Made by a program: the position numbers and the translations under genes. 64,000 nt of DNA, from positions 1,860,001 to 1,924,000 of the forward strand of contig NZ_CP036423.1 of assembly GCF_009910365.1 (NCBI RefSeq). Direction: 5' to 3'. A model generated the notes under the pieces. It searched no databases. It was given only the letters and a program-made list of their open reading frames with translations, and had not been told where the DNA came from. Origin of the DNA: Aequoribacter fuscus (GTDB lineage Bacteria; Pseudomonadota; Gammaproteobacteria; Pseudomonadales; Halieaceae). Positions 34,530-43,985 of this stretch are shown here, one piece after another (the stretch's first letter is position 1; every line of letters starts with the position of its first letter).

Positions 34530-35507
34530 CTATCGAGAAGGCAGTAGCTCACGCATACGTTGCGCCGTATTCGCAACCGTCAGGCCATAGTGCGCGTAGA
34601 GTTCGTCCGGCATACCGACCGTGAGAGTCTCATCCGGCAAACCCAAAATCGAGAAGGGGATTCCCGAACGATTACGCGCCAATACTTCACCCACAGCAGT
34701 GCCTAAGCCGCCACTCACGATATGTTCTTCTACGGTGAGGATGGCGCCTGTTTCAGCGGCCGCCGCGCGAATGGCTTCTTCATCTAATGGCTTAAGGCTA
34801 TATGCATCCAGGACTCGAATCGAGAGACCCTCTTTAGCCAACTCGTCGGCTGCGCCGACTGCCAATTGCGCACCCAAACCGGTACCAATAATAGTGGCGT
34901 CACACCCCTCACGAACCAAACCGAAGCGCCCTAACTCGAGTTTGGGCGGCGCCTCATAAACAGGATTTATGTTCGCATCAGTGAGTCGAATGAATACCGG
35001 ACCATCGGCCTGCTCAGTCAGCTTTAACATGGCCGTTGCCGCGTTATCGTCCGCCGGCGCGAAAACCGTGAGCCCGGGGATCGCTCGAGTTATCGCTATA
35101 TCCTCTACCGCGTGGTGAGAGGTGCCAAAAAAGCCCATTGCCAAACCACTCCACGCAGAAAGAATACGCACCGGCGTCTTAGTAAAGGCGATATCGGTAC
35201 GAATCTGCTCGGCGCATTTGATCGCACCAAAAGCGCCCATTTGCAGAACAAACACTTTATACCCGTAACAGGCCATGCCCGCTGCGATCGACATCGCATT
35301 GCCTTCGGCGATACCGGCGTCAATAAAACGATCGGGAAAACTTTGTATAAATGGACCGGTAACAGGGCCACCGCCCAAATCAGGCGAGATCAACAAAACA
35401 TCTTCGTCTTGAGCACCGTAAAAACGAAAGGCTTCGCCTAAGTTGCCGACATAACTGCTTTCGACCGCACCCGCGTTAAAGCTAAAAGGATCACTCATAC
35501 CGCTCAT
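34530..35507 (-). CDS. transketolase, C-terminal (pyrimidine/C-domain) subunit
   Basis: A 325-residue half transketolase covering the PYR and C-terminal domains: AGIAEGNAMSIAAGMACYGY contains the Glu that activates thiamin diphosphate, AVEDIAITRAIPGLTVFAPAD follows, and VEEHIVSGGLGTAVGEVLA is in the C-terminal domain. Together with the next gene it forms a complete split transketolase. Its start overlaps the stop of the N-terminal subunit by 4 bases. Such split enzymes serve sugar-phosphate exchange or dedicated secondary pathways; the local SDR-rich context hints at a dedicated role, but this is not shown. Confidence 0.92.
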   Translation of the reverse strand: MSGMSDPFSFNAGAVESSYVGNLGEAFRFYGAQDEDVLLISPDLGGGPVTGPFIQSFPDRFIDAGIAEGNAMSIAAGMACYGYKVFVLQMGAFGAIKCAEQIRTDIAFTKTPVRILSAWSGLAMGFFGTSHHAVEDIAITRAIPGLTVFAPADDNAATAMLKLTEQADGPVFIRLTDANINPVYEAPPKLELGRFGLVREGCDATIIGTGLGAQLAVGAADELAKEGLSIRVLDAYSLKPLDEEAIRAAAAETGAILTVEEHIVSGGLGTAVGEVLARNRSGIPFSILGLPDETLTVGMPDELYAHYGLTVANTAQRMRELLPSR

Positions 35508-36370
35508 TGTCCGGCCTCCTCAATTTCTTGCTTGGCTCTAACCAAGTCTTCACCCATCAATGCACCTAAATGCCACTCCCTCGGCGATGCCTCCATAAAT
35601 GAGATTCCCTTCCCTTTCAGCGTGCGCGCTACCACACAGAAAGGTTTACCCGGGCTCTCAGATGCCTGCTTAAAGGCCTGCATGAGTGCTGCGGTATCAT
35701 GGCCATCGACCTCGACACAATGCCAGCCAAAACTGCTGAAACGATCGACCAAGGGCTCGATGCTCATAACCGACTCGGTCGGACCATCTGCACAAGATCC
35801 GTTGGCATCCACAATAGCCACAAGGTTATCCGCTTTATAGTGACCGGCCGCCATCGCGGCCTCCCAAACCTGCCCCTCGTGGATTTCGCCATCACCTAGC
35901 AAGACGTACATACGATGATCAAATCCGCGTCGCTTTGCTGCCAGAGCCATCCCCAAACCGACCGATAGATTGTGTCCAAGGGAGCCAGAGCTAAAGTCCA
36001 CCCCCGGAGCACGATGCATATCCGGATGATCGGTCAATTTACTGTCGAGACTGCCGAATGTTTTCAGCCAATCGGCTGGAAAGAAGCCAAGTTCCGCAAA
36101 GAGTGGCCACAGGGCTACAGCCACGTGTCCTTTGCCGAGCAAGAAACGGTCACGATCAGCCCACGCTGGGTCGCCTGCACGCAACCGCAGCACGTGTTTA
36201 TACAGCGTTGCTAAGATTTCGGCGCAGGATAAGCTGCTGGAATAGTGGCCCATTGGGGCGTGGCTGATCACATCCAGTATTTCAAGCCTGAGCTGCTTGG
36301 CTCGTGCCGCGAGTTCAGCGGCGCTGGTGTCACGAAAGCGTTCGAGCGTGACGATACTCGGGGTAGTCAT
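35504..36370 (-). CDS. transketolase, N-terminal (PP-domain) subunit
   Basis: A 288-residue half transketolase with the thiamin diphosphate/Mg motif GDGEIHEGQVWEAAMAAGHY leading to NLVAIVDANG, the GHYSSSLSCAEILATLY entry segment, and GSLGHNLSVGLGMAL. AGGAG lies about 12 bases ahead of the ATG at 36370. The stop overlaps the next start (ATGA-type, 4 bases), so the two halves are made in equal amounts. Confidence 0.93.
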   Translation of the reverse strand: MTTPSIVTLERFRDTSAAELAARAKQLRLEILDVISHAPMGHYSSSLSCAEILATLYKHVLRLRAGDPAWADRDRFLLGKGHVAVALWPLFAELGFFPADWLKTFGSLDSKLTDHPDMHRAPGVDFSSGSLGHNLSVGLGMALAAKRRGFDHRMYVLLGDGEIHEGQVWEAAMAAGHYKADNLVAIVDANGSCADGPTESVMSIEPLVDRFSSFGWHCVEVDGHDTAALMQAFKQASESPGKPFCVVARTLKGKGISFMEASPREWHLGALMGEDLVRAKQEIEEAGQ

Positions 36371-36437
36371 TAACCTGTTTCTCCTTAGGCACTCAGCTAA
36401 ATAGGTTCGAAGAGTGCGTTTTTATTGTTTTCTTACA

Positions 36438-36466
36438 AAGGAATAGGATTGCACTCCGACCCCTTC
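36438..36466. repeat. palindromic element 5, degenerate
   Basis: AAAGGAATAGGATTGCACTC followed by CGACCCCTTCG keeps the right arm of the palindrome family but has a decayed left arm. It lies upstream of both the split transketolase and the divergent DUF1214 gene. Confidence 0.55.
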
Positions 36467-36653
36467 GTTATCAACTTACCTTTACACGTTACCTAAAATC
36501 GCTTCTGCAAAACTCCTGCGTTTGTACGAGTCATCTCGTCAAAGGCACTGCTATTCTGATATCGTCAAAAACAAAAGCACGATTACGTGCACTCGGTTAC
36601 AACCCGTTTAAACCGAGACCCGAAGCACCGAAAGACAATAAAAAGGAATCCAT

Positions 36654-37841
36654 ATGAGCGCATCTACGTCTCAAGATACCGAACTCGCTCGAGCCTGGGA
36701 TCAGTTCTGTGATCAGCTCAAAGAGGCCGGCAAGATACCTTTTCGAGAAGGCGTGCCAGCAGGTGACTTGAGCCGCGTAGCGGGCTTTCGCTGCCTCGTT
36801 CAAAATATCGGCTTGGGCGTACAGTTCTACCTAGAGAACGATGACCCGTTGCACCCGGAACTCTTGCATTACTTCGACCCCATTCGTAAGCAGGGGGGCG
36901 ACAACCCCGACGCGGTATACGTCGGTGGGCCCATTAACGGCACCGATACTTACCGAATCCATGGCAATCGCGGCTCAGCAAAATACTTCGCGGTTACCGC
37001 GGTTGAGACCGGCGATACACCCTGGGGCGGCGGTGTTGCGAGTACGCTGTTTGGCCAAGATATGAAGGTCGATGAAGACGGCAACTTCGAAATCATTTGC
37101 AGCCCAGAGCCGCACCCCGGCAACTGGTTAAAAACCACCCCCAATACCTTTCGGGTCACCTTCCGGCAGTTCTTTGCGGATTGGGAAAACGAGCGCCCCA
37201 TGCACGCGGCGATCGACCGTATTTCGCCCATGGTTGCGCCCAAACCCGTAATGGATGCCGATCGACTGAGCAAAGGTTTAGACGCCGTGTCGCGCTGGGT
37301 TGGTGTTTCGCTGAACTACTGGGCCGATATGATCGAAAAGTGGAAAGCACAGCCCAACCGGTTTTTGTCTTACCGCCAACTCGACGATAACAAGATCGAC
37401 GCGACGCCGGGCGGCGAGCCCCTGATCATGTATTGGCAGTTACCTGCCGATGAGGCCATTGTGATTCGCGTAAAACCACCTGAGGCAGTCTACTGGGCGG
37501 TGGAGTTTGGCAACTACTGGTGGTGCTCCATGGATTACCGCAGCATTTTGAGCAATACCAACTGCCACTATGCTCTGCTCGAGGACGACGGCGAACTCAT
37601 TGTGGTTGTGGCTCACCAAGATACGGGGCACGCCAATTGGCTTGATCCCGCGGGATTTAGCGAGGGCTATGTCACCATTCGCTGGATGCAGGCGGATCAC
37701 TACCCGACGCCCATCGCAACACAACTTAAACTGACCGAACTGGGGAACCTGTTACCTCAGGCTAAAAAATTGACACAGGAAGAGCGAGTCGAGCAGATCG
37801 CAACGCGGCGCCGGGGTGTCGTTCAGCGCTTTGGCATTTGA
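36654..37841 (+). CDS. DUF1214 domain protein
   Basis: A 395-residue soluble protein whose C-terminal third (NYWWCSMDYRSILSNTNCHY, later DPAGFSEGYVTIRW and RMQ-like stretches) matches the DUF1214 type, while the first part is the usual N-terminal extension of the longer members. No signal peptide is present. Its function is not established. Such genes commonly lie next to SDRs, sulfotransferases and CoA-linked enzymes in hydrophobic-compound degradation clusters, as here. Confidence 0.8.
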   Translation: MSASTSQDTELARAWDQFCDQLKEAGKIPFREGVPAGDLSRVAGFRCLVQNIGLGVQFYLENDDPLHPELLHYFDPIRKQGGDNPDAVYVGGPINGTDTYRIHGNRGSAKYFAVTAVETGDTPWGGGVASTLFGQDMKVDEDGNFEIICSPEPHPGNWLKTTPNTFRVTFRQFFADWENERPMHAAIDRISPMVAPKPVMDADRLSKGLDAVSRWVGVSLNYWADMIEKWKAQPNRFLSYRQLDDNKIDATPGGEPLIMYWQLPADEAIVIRVKPPEAVYWAVEFGNYWWCSMDYRSILSNTNCHYALLEDDGELIVVVAHQDTGHANWLDPAGFSEGYVTIRWMQADHYPTPIATQLKLTELGNLLPQAKKLTQEERVEQIATRRRGVVQRFGI

Positions 37842-37889
37842 TTTACGAGTACACACAAACACAGTAAGTATAAAAACGAGGAGTAAATT

Positions 37890-38723
37890 ATGGATCTAGG
37901 ACTACAAGGCAAAACCGCAGTGATCACCGGGGGCAGCGGCGGCATAGGCCGAGGCTTAGTGCTTGAATTCGCCCGCGAGGGCTTGAATGTCGTAAGCGCT
38001 TCGCGCGATGCGGCGACCGGTGAAAAACTGGCGGCCATTGCCGAAGAGCAAGGTTTCGCGGGTAAGATCCTCGCCGTTGCGACCGACGTGACCGATCGCA
38101 AAAGTGTCGATGCCATGATCGCCAAAACGCACGAGGCTTTCGGCTTAGTAGACGTGCTTGTTAATAACGCAGGCGGAGTCGCTATCCCATCGGATTTTGA
38201 AGCCATGACAGCGGAAAGCCGCGATTGGGAAAAAGCCCTTAACATCGACGGCGTTGTGAACTGTTGTCAAGCCGTTGCTGAAGACATGCTGTCCCGCCAA
38301 ACCGGCAGCGTAATCAACATATCCTCGAATTCATCGCTCTTGGGCGAAGCCGCTGCCAACATCGTGCACTACGGTGGTGTTAAAGGGTTCGTAAACAGCT
38401 TCAGCAAAGGGCTCGCTTGGGAATGGGCGCGTAAAGGCGTGCGCGTCAACAACATCTGCCCGGGCTGGATTGTACCGCGCGACGAGACAGAAGTCGGCGA
38501 GGGCAGCTTCTGGAACCGCTTTGGCTTTGACATGATGGGTCGTCCAAACGAAATGGACCAAGCATTGCAAGACGGCACGCTGTACAACATGAGCAGCCTA
38601 CCTATTCCAAAACTGGGCCGCCCAGAAGACATCGCTTGGCTAGCCTTGTTCCTTGCGTCAGAGCGTTCCGGCTACATTACCGGCCAGATGATCTCGGTGA
38701 GCGGCGGTGCGTGGATGCCCTAG
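37890..38723 (+). CDS. SDR-family oxidoreductase
   Basis: A 277-residue short-chain dehydrogenase, 48 bases after the DUF1214 gene and on the same strand. TGGSGGIG lies near residues 12-19, NNAGG near 90, Ser in NISSNSSL, and Tyr-x-x-x-Lys in HYGGVKGFV. A longer-than-usual loop before the last strand (VGEGSFWNRFGFDMMGRP and on) may form the substrate lid. GAGGAG precedes the start. Confidence 0.91.
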   Translation: MDLGLQGKTAVITGGSGGIGRGLVLEFAREGLNVVSASRDAATGEKLAAIAEEQGFAGKILAVATDVTDRKSVDAMIAKTHEAFGLVDVLVNNAGGVAIPSDFEAMTAESRDWEKALNIDGVVNCCQAVAEDMLSRQTGSVINISSNSSLLGEAAANIVHYGGVKGFVNSFSKGLAWEWARKGVRVNNICPGWIVPRDETEVGEGSFWNRFGFDMMGRPNEMDQALQDGTLYNMSSLPIPKLGRPEDIAWLALFLASERSGYITGQMISVSGGAWMP

Positions 38724-38817
38724 TGAGCAATCTTTGCCACTTATGTTATAGACCCAACCGGCATGCAGGTAGATAAACATCGACCTGCACTACCACCGAC
38801 CCACAAGGAGACACAAA

Positions 38818-40062
38818 ATGAGTAACTGGACGCCACCAGAGCGCCCCGAGTGGGTCGCGAAAGTCATTGAAGAAGGCGAGCACATGGATATTAAGCGGGT
38901 GGTTCCGCTGAATCCAGACGAACTCATGGCCACCGCGATCGAGGCAACCGGCTTTAGCGACTTTGGTGCCGATTATTGGCTCGAGGGATTTCATGTCTTT
39001 ATCGACGCCCTCGAGAATGAGGCTGAACTGCACTTGCTTGGGCGCCTTATGGCGCGTTCGGACATACTGAATTGGCTGCAAGCAAGATTGGGGATAGAAG
39101 CAGCTTACGCTCAGCACCCGGAAATCGAAGATGAAGTGATCGATAGCCCCGTCGTGGTAACCGGCCTACCTCGTGCCGGCACCTCCATCCTGTTCGAACT
39201 ACTGGCGCAGGATACCCAGTTCGGTTCGCCGCGCAACTGGGAGATCGTGTTTCCCTACCCCCCTCCTGAAACAGCGACCTACCATACGGATCCCAGAATC
39301 GAGCAGTGTGAACAACTGGTCACCCAGTGGAATCGGGTGACGCCTACATTCGCGGCGATGCACGAACTAGGAGCAGAGATTCCAAACGAATGTATCGTAG
39401 CCATGAGCTACACTTTCTTAACCGAGAATTTGCCGGGGCAGTACCAAATACCAAGCTACAACGCCTGGTACTACCAGCAGGATTTACGCCCAGCTTATGC
39501 CGATTACAAGCGTATGCTTAAGCTTTTACAGTGGAAAAACCCGCGCAAACACTGGCTCTTGAAAGCACCATCGCACTTGGGCAACCTGCCTGTCGTGTTT
39601 GATACCTTCCCCGATGCCCGGGTCGTTATCACTCACCGAGACCCCATTGTCGCACAGGCGTCGGTCACAAATTTGCTGGGAACGCTCTACTGGATGCGCA
39701 GTAGCCAAGCGTTTGATGCGGGCGCCTTCGAGAACCTGATGACACCAGAGGCGGGCGCTGCGAGACTTAACGGTGTGGTCGATTTACTTGAAGGCGGCAC
39801 CGTACCTACCCCTCAGATTCACCACTTTTTATACGCCGATTTGGTCAGCACCCCCGCCGAGGCGTTGACGCGTTTGTATCAAGAATTCGGTGAGCCCATT
39901 ACCGCGGATGCGCTGACGGCGATGCAGAGCTACTTGGAACACAAGCCCCAGGGTAAGTTCGGTAAGCACAACTACTCGATTGGGGAGCAGCAAGAGATCG
40001 AGCGAAAGCGCGGCCTTTATCAGCGCTACCAATCCTACTTTGGAATCCCGAACGAGTTTTGA
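38818..40062 (+). CDS. sulfotransferase-family protein
   Basis: A 414-residue protein. The PAPS 5'-phosphosulfate loop VTGLPRAGTSILFELL spans residues 114-129, the 3'-phosphate-binding region is VITHRDPIVAQASVTNLLG, and an intervening KAPSHLGNLP holds a catalytic-type residue. The N-terminal 100 residues are the extension seen in bacterial sulfotransferase 3-like members, which may accept sterol-like or lipid acceptors. It is cytoplasmic. CAAGGAG precedes the start. With the sulfatase at 25.8 kb, the window holds both an enzyme that adds and one that removes sulfate. Confidence 0.88.
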   Translation: MSNWTPPERPEWVAKVIEEGEHMDIKRVVPLNPDELMATAIEATGFSDFGADYWLEGFHVFIDALENEAELHLLGRLMARSDILNWLQARLGIEAAYAQHPEIEDEVIDSPVVVTGLPRAGTSILFELLAQDTQFGSPRNWEIVFPYPPPETATYHTDPRIEQCEQLVTQWNRVTPTFAAMHELGAEIPNECIVAMSYTFLTENLPGQYQIPSYNAWYYQQDLRPAYADYKRMLKLLQWKNPRKHWLLKAPSHLGNLPVVFDTFPDARVVITHRDPIVAQASVTNLLGTLYWMRSSQAFDAGAFENLMTPEAGAARLNGVVDLLEGGTVPTPQIHHFLYADLVSTPAEALTRLYQEFGEPITADALTAMQSYLEHKPQGKFGKHNYSIGEQQEIERKRGLYQRYQSYFGIPNEF

Positions 40063-40093
40063 TGAATAAACAAATGGGGCGAAGTACGACACA

Positions 40094-40117
40094 GGAGTCG
40101 GAGTGCACTCCGTCTCC
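40094..40117. repeat. palindromic element 6 (GGAGTCGGAGTGCACTCCGTCTCC)
   Basis: A family member 31 bases after the sulfotransferase stop. The outer arms differ from the consensus (GGAG/CTCC instead of GGGG/CCCC), and pairing is largely kept by matching changes on both arms, a sign that the hairpin matters. Confidence 0.8.
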
Positions 40118-40244
40118 ATCGTTGTGCTAGCGCGAGTTACACCTGCAACTCACTCCAGAGAATATACGAGCCCAGGAAAGGCTAATTAGAATATCGGGCT
40201 GAACAACACCGCTTTTCGACCGATGGAGCTCGACTTTGAACACA

Positions 40245-40268
40245 GGGGTCGGAGTGCACTCCGACCCC
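40245..40268. repeat. palindromic element 7 (GGGGTCGGAGTGCACTCCGACCCC)
   Basis: A perfect 24-bp palindrome in the gap between the sulfotransferase and the convergent reductase, 128 bases from element 6. Two copies in one intergenic space are consistent with duplication of a mobile palindrome. Confidence 0.85.
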
Positions 40269-40427
40269 ATCGATCCGATCGAGCTTTAAACAATGAGCAG
40301 GCGTCGAACAAATGGGCGGACTAGACTCCACCCACGATGTTCGCGACCCTTTAGTTCTGATCTCATTTTTTCAAGCAGTTATAGTGTGAAACGGGCAGCC
40401 CTGAAGAGCGGCAAGACACCACTAACC

Positions 40428-40487
40428 ATTCACATCCACCACTAGCGATTCACATCCACTACTACCGATTTACATCCACCACAACCC
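40428..40487. repeat. 20-bp tandem triplication at the reductase 3' end
   Basis: Three near-identical 20-bp units (ATTCACATCCACCACTAGCG type) overlap the final codons of the minus-strand reductase. The unit encoding its VVDVNR-stop end is repeated twice more beyond the stop codon, each copy retaining a stop. It looks like local slippage that lengthened the 3' untranslated end without altering the protein. Confidence 0.8.
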
Positions 40488-41445
40488 GACCTTTGATCTT
40501 GCCTTGCAAGATATCCTCGCCGGCTTTAACGGCATCGGCTAAACCGATTTCAGTAGCAATGGAATCAAAGACGGTAGCATCGAGATCGCGCGCTAGACGC
40601 TCCCATGCCTTCATGCGAATCGGTTTAGGCGCCATCACACTATCGACACCTAGCAAAGCGACGCCGCGCAAAATGAACGGCATGACCGTTGCCGGTAGAT
40701 CGGCGCCCTGTGCCAAACCACAGGCGGCAACCGCGCCGCGATATTGAGTGGAGGCCAATGCGTTAACAAGTGTATGACTACCAACCGCGTCGACCACGCC
40801 TGCCCAGCGCTCTTTTTGTAAGGGGCGGCCCTTTTCAATAAGCTCTGCACGGTCGATCACCGCGCTGGCACCAAGTGATTTCAGGTAAGCCTCCTCGCTT
40901 AATTTACCCGTCGCAGCGACCACCGAAAAACCCGCAGCGGCTAACAGACATACAGCAAAACTGCCAACACCACCTGTGGCGCCGGTGACTAAGATCTCGC
41001 CCTGATCTGGGGTTATGCCGTAATCGACCAGCGCATCAACACACAAAGCTGCTGTGTATCCACCCGTACCAATAGTCATCGCTTGCTTGGTCGTAAAAGC
41101 CGACGGCAAAGGAATCAACCATTCGCTGTTGAGTCGCGCTTTTTGTGCAAGGCCACCCCAATGGCCCTCGCCTACGCCCCAGCCATTCAACACGACCCGA
41201 TCGCCCACTTTAAAATCGGCGCTGTCGCTGGCCGTCACACGCCCCGCAAGATCAATTCCCGGAACCATGGGGAAAGATCGCACAACGGGCGATGCGCCGG
41301 TAATGGCCAGTCCGTCTTTAAAGTTGATCGTGGAGTACTCGACGTCAATTGATACATCACCGTCGGGTAGTTGCGTGTCTTCTATCTGCTGAACAGCAAC
41401 CGTTTGTCCTTCATCGGTTTTATTAATTACGATCCCTGAAAACAT
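40462..41445 (-). CDS. acuI: acryloyl-CoA reductase / YhdH-type zinc-less MDR oxidoreductase
   Basis: A 327-residue medium-chain reductase of the AcuI/YhdH group. MVPGIDLAGRV is the entry motif, GWGVGEGHWGGLAQKA the AcuI-type loop, and VTGATGGVGSFAVCLLAAAGF the NADPH-binding fold, with no catalytic zinc cysteines. AcuI reduces toxic acryloyl-CoA to propionyl-CoA, for instance during DMSP breakdown in marine bacteria. The family also contains general quinone or enoyl reductases, so the name is likely but not certain. It is convergent with the sulfotransferase. Confidence 0.85.
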   Translation of the reverse strand: MFSGIVINKTDEGQTVAVQQIEDTQLPDGDVSIDVEYSTINFKDGLAITGASPVVRSFPMVPGIDLAGRVTASDSADFKVGDRVVLNGWGVGEGHWGGLAQKARLNSEWLIPLPSAFTTKQAMTIGTGGYTAALCVDALVDYGITPDQGEILVTGATGGVGSFAVCLLAAAGFSVVAATGKLSEEAYLKSLGASAVIDRAELIEKGRPLQKERWAGVVDAVGSHTLVNALASTQYRGAVAACGLAQGADLPATVMPFILRGVALLGVDSVMAPKPIRMKAWERLARDLDATVFDSIATEIGLADAVKAGEDILQGKIKGRVVVDVNR

Positions 41446-41631
41446 AGCAAAGGCCTTTTAATTGCGTTGATGAGTAGTTCCGGCTCAGTTTATCACCATA
41501 CGTCATCGGATTGGCTTGAAAACGAGAAGAACCTAGGAAAGGTACAAAGGAGTGAGTCAAAGAGCGACAGCGCACTCAAACAAGAGTGTGAGAGCGCACT
41601 CCCGAACCAGCGGTAGGATTAAAGTGACGCC

Positions 41632-41656
41632 GGGGTCGGAGTGGACTCCGAGCCCC
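41632..41656. repeat. palindromic element 8 (GGGGTCGGAGTGGACTCCGAGCCCC)
   Basis: The last and rightmost copy, between the reductase and the truncated lipase. The centre is GTGGAC rather than GTGCAC and one outer arm base differs. No copy was noticed to the right of this point or left of 25.5 kb. Confidence 0.75.
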
Positions 41657-41708
41657 TCGTCTCTAGACCAATGCGTATTGCGAACGACACAACACCACAA
41701 GTTCTCAG

Positions 41709-42747
41709 TTAGTGAGATTGATCACACGTCGTCTCAATTTCAATTCCGAGAAAACGATCCTGCACAAAATTAAGCACATCTGCGGTGGCACCCGGCACGA
41801 CACCCCTATGATCTAAATCCGGATAAAACTTCGAAACAACGGCGGTTCCTGCCTCGCACATTTTGTTAATCAACATCCTTTGCATCTTCGGCGGCGTATC
41901 TCGATCAAGCCCGCCCGTTCCTACAAATATGGGAACATCGAGAGCAAACTTGGGATACGACATCGCCTCAAAACTTTTGAATAAAGCTTGCCTCGGCGAC
42001 TCATCAAAAGATTCCGAATAAGTGAGGGCTGCCTCCGTCACGAGCTCTTTCATTTCTCGGTAACAGAGATCATCGACCCGCGCGGCGATAGGCATGGCTT
42101 TCTCAGACACGTACGCTGACATTGAAAATTCAGCATCAAGTTGCTCTGTTAGGGTCATTGCAAAGAAAGAATACCCAAGCAGAGGATCCGGCTTGCTGGG
42201 ATTCCTTAAGCGCTCCATTGCCTCAAAAATAGCAGGTACAAAAAACGGGACTCCCGTTGCGACCACACCGATGACGCTGAGCTCCGGTGCGTAGGTCGAG
42301 GCATAGCCAGCGGAAGCTACAGCGGCACCGGCGCCCTGAGACTGACCTATCAGAATCACGTCGTTTGAAACGGAAAAAGGTGCCCGCTGAGCGGCTCTGA
42401 TGATATCCAAGTTACTGTATGCCGCCGATCTTGATGCGAGGTAAGGGTGCGTGCCTTCTGTCCCAAGCCCCTGGTAATCCGATGCCACGATGGCAAAGCC
42501 GTGTGTCAGAAAATGATTCAAGTAAGCTTCATCCTGCGCTTGTCGCCCATCCCATGAGGGCGCGCAAGAATCGGCAATCCCAACGGTACCGTGTGTCCAA
42601 GCCAGTAGAGGCCACCCACTGGCTGGTGGCTCACCTTTAGGCAGATATAGAGCACCAGACACAGGAACAATTCGGTCATTCGATATTCCATCTGTGGAGG
42701 TATAGAGCAAGCGTAGATTCGAACCCGCTTGGCTCAGAGACTGCTGT
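41709..42747 (-). pseudogene. secretory lipase-like alpha/beta hydrolase, 5' end removed by IS91
   Basis: About 345 native residues of a LIP-type secreted lipase/esterase. TWTHG-like oxyanion region LLAWTHGTVG, the nucleophile elbow GQSQGAG, an Asp region (VPIFVGTGGLDRDTPP) and the catalytic His in YPDLDHRGV are all present. The signal peptide and start are missing because an IS91-family end begins at 42748. The open frame continues into the IS to 42917 and would give a chimeric 402-residue protein with a charged, non-signal N terminus, so secretion should be lost. Confidence 0.8.
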
Positions 42748-43985
42748 GAGTATAGGAAGAATAAACGCCGTTTTTCTCCAAGTCCAGCCACTGTAGACCG
42801 CGAATGACGGCCTGCTTTGCCAGTGGGTGATTCTGAATCCGGCCCGTGTAGCCATCGATCCCGCCGAAAATTCACCCGTTTTTCCCGACAGCCGGGGCCA
42901 ACCCAAGCCGCCGGCATAACGCATCCCTGCCGCGGCTGAATTACCGCAGCATCGTGATCGGAATCGTTTGGGACGGGTCAGGTAAACAGACCCGGCGACA
43001 GGCCAGCCGGTGGTGCCCGGCTCTCGGGCAACGGGCTGGACTCGTTGGTTTCGGCTTTTTGCTTCAGATGGTCGAGGATCTGCTTGATCACTACCGGATC
43101 TTCAATACAGGCAATCACCTTCATGGCACCGCCGCATTCGCTGCAAGTCTCGATGTCGATTTGGAATACACGCTTGAGCCGCTGTGCCCATTTCATCGAC
43201 GCTCGCCGCCCAGCGGGTGTTGGCGGCTCATCCGATACCTTGACCTTTTTGCTCCCCTTGCCCCTCATGGCAGGTGTAACCAGGGCGCGGTGCTTGCTGT
43301 TGGGCGCAAACACCCCATGAAACCGGGTAAGGTTCACACGTGGCTTCGGCACCAACGCCGACAGTCTTGCGATGAAGTCCAGCGGCTCAAAGATCACATG
43401 CGTGGTGCCGTCCCGGTACGGCGTCTTGAGCTGGTAGCGCACGTTGCCATTCTTCGTGAGCGACAGCCGTTTCTCAGACACCGCCGGGCGGCTGATGTAG
43501 TGGCACAGCCGTTCGAGTTTGCTGCGCTCATGGGCCTTGGCCGCTACGCCGGCATGTAGCGAGAAACCGGCAACCTTACCGGGCATGTCACCAAACTGAT
43601 CTTCCGGGTCGCAGGCGGGCAGTGTCTGCAGGGTGAACACCTTGCGCCCTGCCTGTGGCCCCACGGCGATGCGATACGTGATGGAATGCCCCAGCAGTGG
43701 AGTCATCGCATCTTCATCCACCGCATCCAAGGCCAGGTAACTGTTTTCAGCATCCCGCTCCAGTAGGCCTTGCCGCTCCAAATAGCGGCCGACCCGATGG
43801 GCGATGGTGTGCGCCAGTTGGGTGAGTTCGGCGCTGGTCGGCGCCCTGACCCAGAGGAACCGGGCTGTTCCATTGGGACGCTCAACGTACACGCCATCGA
43901 GGAACAGCATGTGAAAGTGAATGTTGAGGTTCAGTGCACTGCCGAAGCGCTGGATCAGGGTGACGGCACCGGTCTTGGCCGCTTG
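42748..43985 (-). mobile_element. IS91-family element, truncated copy
   Basis: Matches 51100-52337 of the second copy base for base as far as could be followed, with no shift in spacing over 1238 bases. It keeps the transposase 3' end and the outer end that corresponds to oriIS in this family, and lacks the transposase 5' end and terIS. The break at 43985 is directly joined to an IS3-family fragment. Confidence 0.88.
42978..43985 (-). pseudogene. IS91-family Y2/HUH transposase, N-terminal third missing
   Basis: Encodes the C-terminal 336 or so residues, including the NIHFH metal site, but lacks the N-terminal zinc-finger domain (about 165 residues). The first in-frame Met inside the remnant is at 43910. 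It is identical in protein sequence to the same part of the copy at 51330-52841. Confidence 0.88.
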
